A stretch of DNA of 64,000 nt from Flagellimonas pelagia (GCF_003584135.1 NZ_QXFI01000018.1:186001-250000); one strand, 5' to 3'; positions 42,529 to 52,721 are shown, counted from the stretch's first letter. A program made the numbers and translations. The notes: generated by a model from the sequence alone, not told the origin.

Positions 42529-43230
42529 TTATGGATTGGTCCTGAACTCAAAAATTTCGGATTGGGAGCTGTTAGCCGACGTATCGGAACTAATAACTCT
42601 CCAATAGTAAATGGTATTCGTGTTTAGTGTGGTCGTATAGCTATTATCGTTTGTTTCACCAAGTAAAGTGGTCGGAGGTGTTGCCGTATCCAAATAAATG
42701 GCATAGGACAAAGTATCCCCATCAAGGTCAGATCCAGACCATTTCAAAGTCATACTCCCTGCATCCACGGATAATCCCATCGCAGGTGTAGGGTCATACG
42801 CCGGGAATGGCGCATAATTTTGAACTGCTGCCCCAGCATTATAAAAACGCCATGTATCACTCTCTGCGGTGGTGGAGGTTCCCGTTGCCTTGGAGACCAC
42901 AGACCATGAATAGGCATTACCTCTTTTCAAAGTCACCTGCAAAGTGGTATTGGAGGTGTTGGAGGAACTTTCGGTACCAGATTCCAAATCCTTCAACTTT
43001 AAGGTGTAGGAATCTGTGTTTGTAGAGGCGTTCCACTGAAATGTCACCTGACTTTCCGTATCCGAAAGGACACTGCCCTCCGTACATTCCTCATTATTAT
43101 CAGGATAGATCAATGTAGTTGCCGAGGGTGCTGGCACTTCCGGTTCTGGGTCCGGATCATCGCTACCTCCACTACACGAAATAAATGGCAATGTAAGTAT
43201 TAGAAAAAGATATCTATATAATGTCTTCAT
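42529..43230 (-). CDS. Surface lipoprotein with two Fn3-like modules, end of the starch locus
   Basis: A 233-residue lipoprotein. The signal ends in ISC, followed by SGGSDDPDPEPE, an acidic stretch like the Bacteroidota lipoprotein export signal, so surface exposure is likely. Two beta modules follow: TFQWNASTNTDSYTLKLKDL...AYSWSVVSKA (about 65-130) and LKWSGSDLDGDTLSYAIYLD...TIYYWRVISSD (about 160-230), both Fn3-like. It probably helps glycan binding in the place of SusF, but this is inference from position. Its ATG overlaps the stop of the amylase gene (ATGA), suggesting coupled translation. Confidence 0.78.
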   Translation of the reverse strand: MKTLYRYLFLILTLPFISCSGGSDDPDPEPEVPAPSATTLIYPDNNEECTEGSVLSDTESQVTFQWNASTNTDSYTLKLKDLESGTESSSNTSNTTLQVTLKRGNAYSWSVVSKATGTSTTAESDTWRFYNAGAAVQNYAPFPAYDPTPAMGLSVDAGSMTLKWSGSDLDGDTLSYAIYLDTATPPTTLLGETNDNSYTTTLNTNTIYYWRVISSDTSANSSQSEIFEFRTNP

Positions 43231-46200
43231 TGTTTTATGATTTTGAATTCATGGGCAACATCCTTACCAAATACTTTTACCAAATACATCCCATTGGAAT
43301 AAGGTGATAGGTCAACATCAAGCTTTCCATATAATACATCCCTTTGGGATGAATACAAAAGCCTACCACTCAAATTGAACACTTGAACGGTCATGGGCAC
43401 TTCAACTTCCTTACCCAAATCCAACGATACCGTTCCCGAATTAACAATAGGGTTAGGATAGGCAGACGCCCTGTCGGAAAGCAAGAAGGTTTCTTCAAAC
43501 TTGCCCTGACAATCGACATCGGTACTGACCGATATTTTATTCACGGATTGGTCCAGTTTTAGTTCGATGGAACTATTATCCGTCAAAAAAGACTGATCGT
43601 TGAGCTGAACCTTGTAAAAAGTACCTCCATTGAGTTCCAAAGTGAGCAAATTGGCACTGTTATCCAGACTCGAGTACACCGAAAGTGCCTCAGGTTCCGT
43701 TATGGCAAGGTCAAAACACTGTTCGTAATCTGCTTGTCCGGCCACCGTAATGCAAAGCTCATAAGTGCCTGCAGAAAGATTTTCAAATATTGTGGACTGA
43801 CTGAACTCTACCGAAGTTCCCGATAAAGATGCGGTATAGCTCAATGCTTCCAAGGCTGTTACTTCAATGCTTCCATTGTTGCTGCCCCTGCAAGTTTCAC
43901 TACTGGCAATCACGGTAAAATTATCTTCCGGAAGGGAAAACACTTCGCACCCATCTACGTTAACGGTAGCTCCTAAAGTGGTGCCTGGACAGATATCGTT
44001 GGCGTCCACCACTCCATCAGAATCTTCATCTGGTGGATTATCATTAGGAAAAAGACTGGAAGGATTATTCCCAAAAATGCGATATTCCCCAGGCGCAAGC
44101 GTTATCGCTTTGTTCACATCGGTCACTACGTATTTAAGGTTGTTCTCCAAAAACTCGTACCAAACCCCTGTTTCTTGAAATGCTGGGTTGATTTGCTGGC
44201 TTTCCACACCAAAATTTCCAATAATGGTTACATACCCAACTTCATCGGTTCCCGCGGATGTATCCGTGAGATGGATGGCCTTCAAACCTGAGGAATTGCC
44301 AACATCCAATGTAAAGTCCGATGTTTCAAAAATATTCTCACCAACTGACAATGTGATGAGATCTTTCCAAGTGTCGTAAAGTGCTTTTCGGTCGGCATCA
44401 TCAAAATATTCCCAAAGAATGGGTTTGTTACCGGTACGGCCATTGTATTCGATGGAATAATCATAGCCCAATTCACCAAATTGCCAAATCATTTTTGGCC
44501 CTGGAACAGTAAAATGAAAAGCTCCTGCCAAGGCCATACGGTCCAAGGCCGTTGAAAGGGTTTGGATGTTATAGTCCCCCGAAGCATTTCCATAATTCAG
44601 GTTCTTGTACATCAACCGTTCCTCGTCATGGCTTTCCATATAGGCAATATTGGATGGCGTGGTCCAGTTATGTTCTAAATAGGATACTTGGGAAAAATCG
44701 GAACTGTCGTTCCAACCCATGGTCGCCTCGTTGTAGACACCGTTCAGATTGTTCCAGAGCATGATGCCCTTTCCTTCATCCAAACGATATTCCGCCCATT
44801 CGGTCTCTTCCTCATTGGTGCCCAAATGTTCAAAAATCACATAAAAATCGGGGTCGGCCTCCCATTGGTAATCGGCATAAAGTTTCAACACTTCCACACG
44901 ATCCGCCTGATAACTTCCTGTACAACTCTCATCGGAAGAGGTACAGTTTTGGGTAAACCCTTTGGTAAGGTCCCATCTGAACCCATCCACATGGAACTCA
45001 TCTATCCAATATTGAGAAGTGCGTTTCACATAGTCGCGGGTGGCCTGTTGGCTATGGTCAAAATCGTTGAAAACACTATAGGTATGTGTAGCCACTGGAT
45101 TGAAGAATGGGCTATCATCGGCGGCTTGTCCACCATACCCCCCGTTATCCGTATTCCAAAGGCGATAGTATGGGTTTTGCCCTGTGGCATGGTTGTACAC
45201 CACGTCCAAGAAAACGGCCATACCCCTACCATGGCATTCGTCTATCAATTGTTTTAAAGCATCGGGAGTCCCATAATATTTGTCCAAAGCCATATGGAAG
45301 GATGGGTTGTAGCCCCAACTTTCATTGCCATCAAATTCTGAAACCGGCATCAGTTCGATGGCATTTATGCCCAAGGTCTGTAGGTAATCCAATCGGGCAC
45401 GAATGGCATCAAAACTATGTAGCACATCAAAATCACGTACCAATAGCTCATAGATGACCAAGTCCGTTTTGGCCGGGGACACAAAACCAGTATTTGTCCA
45501 TGCATATTCGGGGTCTCCTGTTCGTAAAACTGTAACGGCATGGCTGGTATCGCCACTTGGGTAGGCAGGTAAATCCGGAAATGTGACATTATCGATATAA
45601 GTGTCGTTGTTCTCATCCAAAATAAGGGTCGAGTATGGGTCTGCTACGGTAATCGCTCCATCAACAACATATTGATACATATGGTTGTATTGAGGAGTCA
45701 ATCCTGTGAGCTCGATCCAAAACCTATCTTGGGCACTATCTTTTTTCAAAAGATAATTGTCATCCAAGGTCCAATTGTTGAAATCCCCGATCAGATGCAC
45801 CACTTCTTTGCCAGGGGCATACAAAACCAATGTGGCATGGGTATCATCCAAGGGGTCAAGGTTGATACCATCCAGCATTCCTGTCGGTACCGTTTCTTCC
45901 ACCACATTGACCACCACCATAAAATTCCGGGTAATGACATCCGTTCCATTAGTAGCCTCCAAGGTATATTGGGTATTTTCGGTAATATTGGTATGGTTGA
46001 AGGAATAGGATGCAACCCCATTGGCACTGTCTAACAAACTGCCATTTGCAGTCAAGGTAAAATCCGCAGCCAATGATGAAGTTGCCGAAATGGATAGGCT
46101 TTCCCCAGGCGACAAAAGCGTCAAGTTATCTGTTGGACTGTTGAGCTGTAACTGAAAACTGCCCACATCAAAAAAGAAATCGGCACAACTGTTGTCCTTG

Positions 46201-46589
46201 AATTCCTGTGTCCCTGATTCATTGCGGAATACCATTCCCATTTTAGTGGCCTGTTCAGCTTCGGTCGTAGACAACCCATAATAATCCTGGGGCACAAAGG
46301 TGATGCTCCAAGTTCCGTCGCCATTATCCGTCATTTGGCCCACACCATCATCCTGCCCCCAATTTCCTACTACGGCCAATCCCCAAGCATCGGAATCCGT
46401 TCCGATACCTGAATGGATGTAAACCTTTGAAGGGTTAGAGAAGCCATTGCAATCCGTGTCGGCACTATTGGCATCCACGGTGATGGTAATTTCTTCGTTT
46501 ACAGAAAAGGGATAAGGTGAAATGGTTACTTGGGACCACGCGGCAAAAGTCCAAATGAACAGCCCAAATATCAAGTAGAATTTCCTCAT
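43227..46589 (-). CDS. Large T9SS-exported GH13 alpha-amylase
   Basis: An 1120-residue secreted enzyme: signal peptide (1-19), beta-sandwich modules (20-235), a CBM48-like region (245-335, HLIGDFNNW), GH13 TIM barrel (about 375-790), a thrombospondin-type/beta linker (about 830-1040) and a T9SS type A sorting domain (from about 1045, AYPNPIVNSG to FKIIKQ). GH13 motifs are DVVYNH (462-467), nucleophile Asp540 in GFRWD, acid Glu587 in IFEHL and SHDEE (His654-Asp655). It would cut starch at the cell surface or outside. A 75-nt gap with a hairpin separates it from the SusE-like gene. Confidence 0.94.
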   Translation of the reverse strand: MRKFYLIFGLFIWTFAAWSQVTISPYPFSVNEEITITVDANSADTDCNGFSNPSKVYIHSGIGTDSDAWGLAVVGNWGQDDGVGQMTDNGDGTWSITFVPQDYYGLSTTEAEQATKMGMVFRNESGTQEFKDNSCADFFFDVGSFQLQLNSPTDNLTLLSPGESLSISATSSLAADFTLTANGSLLDSANGVASYSFNHTNITENTQYTLEATNGTDVITRNFMVVVNVVEETVPTGMLDGINLDPLDDTHATLVLYAPGKEVVHLIGDFNNWTLDDNYLLKKDSAQDRFWIELTGLTPQYNHMYQYVVDGAITVADPYSTLILDENNDTYIDNVTFPDLPAYPSGDTSHAVTVLRTGDPEYAWTNTGFVSPAKTDLVIYELLVRDFDVLHSFDAIRARLDYLQTLGINAIELMPVSEFDGNESWGYNPSFHMALDKYYGTPDALKQLIDECHGRGMAVFLDVVYNHATGQNPYYRLWNTDNGGYGGQAADDSPFFNPVATHTYSVFNDFDHSQQATRDYVKRTSQYWIDEFHVDGFRWDLTKGFTQNCTSSDESCTGSYQADRVEVLKLYADYQWEADPDFYVIFEHLGTNEEETEWAEYRLDEGKGIMLWNNLNGVYNEATMGWNDSSDFSQVSYLEHNWTTPSNIAYMESHDEERLMYKNLNYGNASGDYNIQTLSTALDRMALAGAFHFTVPGPKMIWQFGELGYDYSIEYNGRTGNKPILWEYFDDADRKALYDTWKDLITLSVGENIFETSDFTLDVGNSSGLKAIHLTDTSAGTDEVGYVTIIGNFGVESQQINPAFQETGVWYEFLENNLKYVVTDVNKAITLAPGEYRIFGNNPSSLFPNDNPPDEDSDGVVDANDICPGTTLGATVNVDGCEVFSLPEDNFTVIASSETCRGSNNGSIEVTALEALSYTASLSGTSVEFSQSTIFENLSAGTYELCITVAGQADYEQCFDLAITEPEALSVYSSLDNSANLLTLELNGGTFYKVQLNDQSFLTDNSSIELKLDQSVNKISVSTDVDCQGKFEETFLLSDRASAYPNPIVNSGTVSLDLGKEVEVPMTVQVFNLSGRLLYSSQRDVLYGKLDVDLSPYSNGMYLVKVFGKDVAHEFKIIKQ

Positions 46590-46609
46590 AGTATATTTTT
46601 ACAAATAGA

Positions 46610-46632
46610 GGGAAACGGCTAAGCCGTTCCCC
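46610..46632 (-). other. Intercistronic hairpin between the SusE-like and amylase genes
   Basis: AACGGC (46614-46619) pairs with GCCGTT (46623-46628), extended by GGG/CCC with a bulged A. No U-run is present in either direction. It may tune mRNA stability, giving separate levels for binding protein and enzyme. Confidence 0.5.
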
Positions 46633-46664
46633 TTTATCTGAATTTAAAATTCTTTACATCTTAC

Positions 46665-48065
46665 TTATCTTGCGTCAAGCGAATAGGTCGGGGTTTCTCC
46701 TTCCGTCAAATTCAATGTGATGATATAGGTTCCAGCGGTAACAACGATATTATCCCCACCATCATCCAAAGTGCCATCAACACCGGTATCACCATAATTC
46801 ACGGTCCAATCCTCATTGATCCTAAACTTGATTTCGCCATCAATCAATTCCACATTCTCGGCAATCCAAATACCTGGATTGACCTCGGTGAACAAGAAAT
46901 CAGGTGTAGCGCCCCAATCATTATATCCAGAACCTACAACACCCCATATACTGGCTTCTTCCATGGTATAAGTTCCTGTATTAAAGTCTAGGGTAATTGC
47001 ATAAAAACCTGCTGTTACTGCGATATTATCTCCACCATTGTCAAGAGTTCCATCAGCACCACTGTCACCATAATTGGTGCCCCAATCGTTGTTCAACCTA
47101 AACTTGATCTCTCCATCTATCAGTTTTACGCCTACTTTGAAGGTATCGGTAGTGTAGTCGTAGAAGAACTTCGCATCAGGTCCTGCTCCTCCCCAATCAT
47201 TGTAACCAGAACCCACTACACCCCAAGAATATGCCTCAATAGCATAGGTACTGTCATTTAGGTCCATTGTGATTTTGTAGTCTCCTGCCGTTACAACAAT
47301 ATTATCTCCACCGGCATCCAACGTTCCATCTGCTCCGGTATCACCAAAGTTATTGGTCCAATCATTATTCTCACGGAACTTGATCTCGCCATCCAAAAGG
47401 TTCACATAGGCCACATAAACTCCATCTGTACCTGTTGTATAGAAAGGCGCATCCTCAAAGGCTCCCCAATCGTTATATCCGGAACCAACAACTCCCCAAC
47501 TTGAAATCTGTATTCCGGAACCGCCTTCATCTGATTTTTCCACTAATGTGATGGTTAACTGTTCAACATCAGAAGTTGTGGACACAGCATCCGTTCCCTC
47601 TCCACTTCCTACGAAAGCTGTTACCTTGAAGTAAACCGTACCCGTGTTATTTGGATTGCCATCCCCGTCGGTCGTTGCCGGATCATCATCCAACCCCAAA
47701 CCGGCAGCCATGGCCAGAAGATTTTTAATGGTTACGGATGCATTGGTCTCGGAAAGGGTCCCGGAATCGTATTGATAATCTGGTTCAGCATCAAAATTTT
47801 CCGATATGGAACCCTCCAATTGATACGAAATTTGGGTCTGCACCCCAAAATCAACCTGATTCCATACAAAACGTTCTGCAATGTTGTTTGCCGTTTCTGT
47901 CGATAGTAGGTACTCCGCCAAAAAGGTATTCTGAAAGGCCACATTCTCCGAGGCGGCTTGTAATGTAAATTCTGGAACGTGATCATCATTTTCACAAGCT
48001 GTGAAAAATGCCAGGGCCGTTACCACCCCTAAGACCTGTGCAATAAAAGATTTTATATTTTTCAT
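46665..48065 (-). CDS. SusE/SusF-like starch-binding lipoprotein
   Basis: The 466-residue lipoprotein has a signal ending TAC with ENDDHVPEF after the Cys, like an outer-surface export signal. The N-terminal SusE-type domain (28-175) is followed by three tandem modules (189-279, 280-372, 373-466), each starting SWGVVGSGYNDWG or a close form, with LLDGEIKFRENNDW and DGTLDAGGDNIVVTAG in series. Trp and Asp-rich loops fit carbohydrate binding. It would present starch at the surface next to SusCD. The SusD gene is 14 nt upstream. Confidence 0.9.
   Translation of the reverse strand: MKNIKSFIAQVLGVVTALAFFTACENDDHVPEFTLQAASENVAFQNTFLAEYLLSTETANNIAERFVWNQVDFGVQTQISYQLEGSISENFDAEPDYQYDSGTLSETNASVTIKNLLAMAAGLGLDDDPATTDGDGNPNNTGTVYFKVTAFVGSGEGTDAVSTTSDVEQLTITLVEKSDEGGSGIQISSWGVVGSGYNDWGAFEDAPFYTTGTDGVYVAYVNLLDGEIKFRENNDWTNNFGDTGADGTLDAGGDNIVVTAGDYKITMDLNDSTYAIEAYSWGVVGSGYNDWGGAGPDAKFFYDYTTDTFKVGVKLIDGEIKFRLNNDWGTNYGDSGADGTLDNGGDNIAVTAGFYAITLDFNTGTYTMEEASIWGVVGSGYNDWGATPDFLFTEVNPGIWIAENVELIDGEIKFRINEDWTVNYGDTGVDGTLDDGGDNIVVTAGTYIITLNLTEGETPTYSLDAR
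46668..47501 (-). repeat. Three tandem protein-module repeats in the SusE-like gene
   Basis: Three in-frame repeats of about 91-94 codons (residues 189-279, 280-372, 373-466). The first Trp of each is at 190, 281 and 374. Shared blocks WGVVGSGYNDWG and DGEIKFR are also similar at the DNA level, so the array could recombine. Confidence 0.9.
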
Positions 48066-48079
48066 GAGAGTCGTTTTAA

Positions 48080-49630
48080 TTAGTATCCTGGATTTTGAGT
48101 TAGGTTAATGTTAGCCTCCAAAGCGGTCAATGGGATTGGGAACAATTTATAGGTATCCGGAATGGAAGTACCGTTCACAGTATTTCCTTTCCAAGGCCAC
48201 AGATAACTATTTCCGGTGAACTTGCCAAAGCGTATCAAATCGCTCCTTCTGTGCCCCTCGAAATTGAGTTCCCTCCCCCTTTCATCCATAATGAAATTCA
48301 GGGTAAGGTCTGATTGGGCAACGGAACCTGCGTTGGAGCGGTTTCTCACTGCATTCACATAACCCAGTGCCGTGGACATGCTGGCACCTGCCGCTCCACG
48401 CACCGCGCATTCTGCATACATTAGGTAGGCATCCGCCAACCGGAACAGTGGAAAGTCCGTACTGGAAAAACTTGTTGGGTTTGAAGCACTATAATAAAAT
48501 GTGTTCCTAAACTTGATAGAAGGATAGCCATCGGTCCATTTCTTATAATCCGTCATTTCGTAACTATGCCCTTCTGTCCAGAACAATGCGGCCCTATCAT
48601 CAGTACTGTTTGCCAAATCCCCATTGTTGAACAGACCGTACCAAGCCTTAGTGGCCCTATGGCCGCTCCAGCCTTCCTCGGCCCCAAATTGACTCAACGT
48701 CATGGTTTCAGTTCCCAGACTGCCATTTATGATGTAGGTAGTATTACCATAACTCTGACTATTTTGGGAATCGGCTATTAAAGGGAAGATGATTTCATTG
48801 GACATAAAATTGTCCCCCGAAAAAATACTTACGAAATCTGCATCCAATGAATAGCCACCTTCATCAATTATCTTTGAAATATAGGTAGCTGCATCATCAA
48901 ATCGTTCGGTACCGGTGTAAACTCCTGCATTCATGTAAAGCTTGGCAAGGAGCATGCGTGCCACACTTTTATTGGCCCTACCATATTCGTTGGTATCGGG
49001 GAGCAACTCCTCGGCTGCCAGCAATTCGTTCTCCACATATGTAAAAAGCTCCTGTCTGTCCACTTCCGGTAAAGGTTCCGATGTGCCATAATTTTCCTCG
49101 GTTGCCAAAACCCCTTTACCAAAACAATCGATCAAATAGTAATAGGCCAAAGCCCTGATGAACCGAACTTCTCCCTCTATCTGATCTTTATTGTCCAAAT
49201 CCACTGCTCCCAATACCAAAAGCAGGTTGTTCGCCTGTGGAATAGTATAGTAAATACGGTTGTATAGATAACGGAAGAATTTATTATTCTCATCCCAGTT
49301 GGAAGTTGTGGTCAACTGGTCGAGACCATCATCGCCCCAACGGTTTTTTATGGCATCCGCCGTAAAATCCTGAAGGTTTATAATTCCACGTAGGAATGGG
49401 GATTCCCCTGCATTATCATCTATATCCGAACTACCTGCTCCATCTGGACCCGACAGGGCAAAAGATGCATACAATCTCGATAAAATACCGGCAACCGCAT
49501 TGGGGTCTTGGTCCAAAAGTTCATCCAAGGACAGTTCTACTTCGGGTTGTGTATCCAAATCACTGGTACAACCTTGCATTAGAATGGCCAAGGGAACAAT
49601 TATAAAGAATATTGATATATACTTTTTCAT
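48080..49630 (-). CDS. susD: SusD/RagB-family starch-binding lipoprotein
   Basis: The start at 49630 gives a lipoprotein signal (MKKYISIFFIIVPLAILMQGC) and 516 residues. Family blocks include AVAGILSRLYASFALSGPDGAGSSD (TPR-type start), GEVRFIRALAYYYLIDCFGKG, KSVARMLLAKLYMNAGVYTG, and FRLADAYLMYAECAVRGAAG with FIMDERGRELNFEGHRRSDLIRFGKF near the C-terminus. SusD closes over the SusC barrel like a lid and delivers glycan. It is 10 nt after SusC. Confidence 0.95.
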   Translation of the reverse strand: MKKYISIFFIIVPLAILMQGCTSDLDTQPEVELSLDELLDQDPNAVAGILSRLYASFALSGPDGAGSSDIDDNAGESPFLRGIINLQDFTADAIKNRWGDDGLDQLTTTSNWDENNKFFRYLYNRIYYTIPQANNLLLVLGAVDLDNKDQIEGEVRFIRALAYYYLIDCFGKGVLATEENYGTSEPLPEVDRQELFTYVENELLAAEELLPDTNEYGRANKSVARMLLAKLYMNAGVYTGTERFDDAATYISKIIDEGGYSLDADFVSIFSGDNFMSNEIIFPLIADSQNSQSYGNTTYIINGSLGTETMTLSQFGAEEGWSGHRATKAWYGLFNNGDLANSTDDRAALFWTEGHSYEMTDYKKWTDGYPSIKFRNTFYYSASNPTSFSSTDFPLFRLADAYLMYAECAVRGAAGASMSTALGYVNAVRNRSNAGSVAQSDLTLNFIMDERGRELNFEGHRRSDLIRFGKFTGNSYLWPWKGNTVNGTSIPDTYKLFPIPLTALEANINLTQNPGY

Positions 49631-49640
49631 GTCAATTATT

Positions 49641-52600
49641 TTAAAAGTCCACATTTACCCCAATGGTGAATGATCGGGGTCTTGGATAGAAATTATTGTC
49701 AATAGCGTTGAAATTTTCGGGATCCTGCCCATCGTATTTGGTGATGATGAACGGGTTGTTCAATGCCCCATAAAAACGCATGGATACATTGGGTACTGCA
49801 TCATCCAATCGATAGCCCAATACAATGTTCTCACATCGAAGGAAAGAAGCATCTTCCAAAAAATAATCGGAGAACGGTACATTGCCCTGTACATTAACAA
49901 AGTTGAAATCCGCTGCCCCATTATAGAAATCCAGCACGTTGGACAAACTGTTGGAGTTGTTCGGAATGGCCTTGTCCACCCAACCTAAACTCAATCTTCT
50001 GGAGTTGTACACCTGTCCACCAATCTGCCCCCTAAAACTGGAACTCAAATCTAATTTTCCGTAGTTAAAGTTAAAACCAAAGCCGAAGGTCCAATTGGGG
50101 CGAAGCGCTTTATAGTAACGATCGTCGTTATCCACTACCCCATCCCCATTGAAATCGGCAAATGCTCCGTGAATTGGATTACCCTGCGCATCATACAATT
50201 GTTTGAACACCCAAGCCGAATAAGGTTGATAGCCTACAGCATGGCGTGCAAGTTTAACCCCGGTACCTGTAGGAATGTCGGACTCAATAGCTGAAATATA
50301 GGTAGCATCCTTCAAATTGGTCACTTCAGCACGATTGTAGGAGGTGTTTCCATAGAATTCCAATGCCATTTTCTCTTGGCTCAATGCCTTTACATTGAAA
50401 TTGATTTCAAAACCTTTACTCTCGGTCTCCCCCACATTCTTGGCAAACGAAGACCCTAATGATTGGCCCGGTGCTGTAGGCACAAAGGCCAACAAATCCT
50501 TAGTGGTGCGATAATATACATCAAAAGACCCGCTCAGAATATTTCCTTTGAAAAGACCAAAATCAAGCCCCGCATTATACGTCTCGGCCTTTTCCCAAGT
50601 AAGGTCGGGATTGAAATTAATGGCAGAGTATAGGGCATAACCGCTCAAATACTGGCTGGTAGCACTCCCAGCCTCAAATAGGGGAACGGAAGGATAAAAC
50701 CCAACTTGACCTGTTATATCCTGTTGACCTGTTCTACCCCAACCCAGTCTCAACTTAAGGTTGTTCACAACATCAACATCTTTCAAGAAGCTTTCCTCTT
50801 TTACCTTCCATGCCAAAGCAGCTGCCGGGAAATAACCCCAACGATTGTCCTTTACAAAAAGTGATGACCCATCCGCTCTAAAAGAAAGGGTCAGCAAATA
50901 TCTGTCGTAGAAATTAATGTTGGCACGTCCAAAAAAGGATTGTAGGTTGAGTTCATTGAAATATCGATTGGTAGGATTTTGCTCGTTCGGTTGCACTTCC
51001 CTAACTCCAGTGTCCAGATTGTACCTGTATATTTCCTTATTACCATCGTTCTTAAAGTTTTGGTACGAATACCCTGCCTGTACATCAAAATTGTTAATGG
51101 CTCCGCCCAAATCCTTGGCATAGGCCAAATACCCTTCAAAAGTACGGTTCACAATATCTTGGTTTTCCCTATAATTGACCCCTTCGTTGAAGACACTTTC
51201 GTGTTCAGTGTCGTTGATCTGATATGTGGCTATGGAATTGTCCACATACACTTCCTTGATCTTGGACTTTGAGGCTTCGATACCCACATTGGCCACCGCG
51301 CGCAATTCGGGCAAGAAATGCATCTTATAATCCAACTCTACATTGGCAAGCAACTTCTGTACCCTTTCAGGGCGATACCGCTGCATCAAAAGGGCTACAG
51401 GGTTCCATTGCCCATCCAATCTTGTTATATTGTATTCATCATCCTCTTCGATTTTCACATTCTGATAGTACCCTCCAAAAAGATTTCCATAAGAATTGTC
51501 ATAAACAGGTTTTGTGGGATCCATATTAACGGCACCACCCAAGGCACCACCTTCATCAATGGCGTTCTTTTTGGACATGATTCCCTTAGCGTTGACATCC
51601 ACTTTCAAATGGTCATCCAGCAATCGTGGAGTCAATTTTAAAGACCCCGTAATACGTTCGTAATCACTTGTTTTAACTAAACCCTGACTTTCCGTATATC
51701 CCAAAGACATACGGATGGGTACCGTTTTTAAGATACTTCCCCTTGCGCTCAAGTTATGGTCGAAGGAAATGGCAGTCCTGTAGATGGCATCCTGCCAATC
51801 GGTGTTGTACAAGATTCTACCTTCAATGGCATCGGTACTAGAATCGTCCACTGCATCCGTGGATGGGTCATCCACACCGAGATAATTGGTATAGTCAGGA
51901 TGATATTCCTTGATAAATCTTGCAAAAGTATCTCCGTCCATCATATCAATCTTCTTGCCCACCTTACTGACCGTGGTGTTTGTAGAGAAGTTAAATTTGA
52001 ATTCTCCGGAAAGGCCTTTTTTGGTGGTAATGATGATAACCCCGTTGGAGGCCCTGGAACCATAAATGGCGGTGGCCGAGGCATCCTTCAAAATGGAAAA
52101 GCTTTCCACATCGTTTGGATTGACTAATGTCAATGGGTTGCTCACCCCAGCAGGGTTCGTATTGTCCACAGGAATACCGTCGATAACGATCAAAGGGCTG
52201 TTGTTCGCCGTTAATGATGACCCACCCCGAATACGAATGTTCGGAGCCGAATCGGGTTGTCCACCATTGTTGGTAATACGGACACCTGCCGTTTTACCTG
52301 TCAACAATTGATCGGTACTCACAATGGCACCTTTGTTAAAGTCTTCCGTTGTTACCGAGGAAACCGAACCTGTGGCATCCTTCACCGTTGTGGTACCATA
52401 CCCTATGATGACCACTTCATCCAGTGTCGTAGTATCTTCCAATAGCACAACACTCAAAGAACTACCCGAAACTACGACTTCCTTACTTTGAAATCCGATG
52501 TACGAAAAAACCAAGGTATCGCCCAGATTTGCTTGAAGAACATAATTTCCATCAAAATCCGTTGCGGTCCCCTGCGTTGTTCCCTTAAGAAGAATACTTA

Positions 52601-52721
52601 CACCGGGCAATGGCTCCTGGGTCGTCGCGTCTGTCACGACACCCTGAACAGTTATTTGTGCAAACTGCAGGAAAGGAACCAGAAACATGCACCAAAAAAG
52701 GTGCATCCGTCTAATTTTCAT
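49641..52721 (-). CDS. susC: SusC/RagA TonB-linked outer-membrane transporter
   Basis: The 1026-residue protein has a signal peptide, a carboxypeptidase-D-like domain (about 24-100: VQGVVTDATTQEPLPGVSILLKG), a plug domain (about 115-225: LDEVVIIGYGTTTVKDATGSV, IRGGSSLTANNSPLIVIDGIP, ATAIYGSRASNGVIIITTKKG) and a large beta barrel to the C-terminal FTIGVNVDF. It imports oligosaccharides across the outer membrane with SusD, driven by TonB. It is first in the minus-strand starch operon. Confidence 0.96.
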   Translation of the reverse strand: MKIRRMHLFWCMFLVPFLQFAQITVQGVVTDATTQEPLPGVSILLKGTTQGTATDFDGNYVLQANLGDTLVFSYIGFQSKEVVVSGSSLSVVLLEDTTTLDEVVIIGYGTTTVKDATGSVSSVTTEDFNKGAIVSTDQLLTGKTAGVRITNNGGQPDSAPNIRIRGGSSLTANNSPLIVIDGIPVDNTNPAGVSNPLTLVNPNDVESFSILKDASATAIYGSRASNGVIIITTKKGLSGEFKFNFSTNTTVSKVGKKIDMMDGDTFARFIKEYHPDYTNYLGVDDPSTDAVDDSSTDAIEGRILYNTDWQDAIYRTAISFDHNLSARGSILKTVPIRMSLGYTESQGLVKTSDYERITGSLKLTPRLLDDHLKVDVNAKGIMSKKNAIDEGGALGGAVNMDPTKPVYDNSYGNLFGGYYQNVKIEEDDEYNITRLDGQWNPVALLMQRYRPERVQKLLANVELDYKMHFLPELRAVANVGIEASKSKIKEVYVDNSIATYQINDTEHESVFNEGVNYRENQDIVNRTFEGYLAYAKDLGGAINNFDVQAGYSYQNFKNDGNKEIYRYNLDTGVREVQPNEQNPTNRYFNELNLQSFFGRANINFYDRYLLTLSFRADGSSLFVKDNRWGYFPAAALAWKVKEESFLKDVDVVNNLKLRLGWGRTGQQDITGQVGFYPSVPLFEAGSATSQYLSGYALYSAINFNPDLTWEKAETYNAGLDFGLFKGNILSGSFDVYYRTTKDLLAFVPTAPGQSLGSSFAKNVGETESKGFEINFNVKALSQEKMALEFYGNTSYNRAEVTNLKDATYISAIESDIPTGTGVKLARHAVGYQPYSAWVFKQLYDAQGNPIHGAFADFNGDGVVDNDDRYYKALRPNWTFGFGFNFNYGKLDLSSSFRGQIGGQVYNSRRLSLGWVDKAIPNNSNSLSNVLDFYNGAADFNFVNVQGNVPFSDYFLEDASFLRCENIVLGYRLDDAVPNVSMRFYGALNNPFIITKYDGQDPENFNAIDNNFYPRPRSFTIGVNVDF

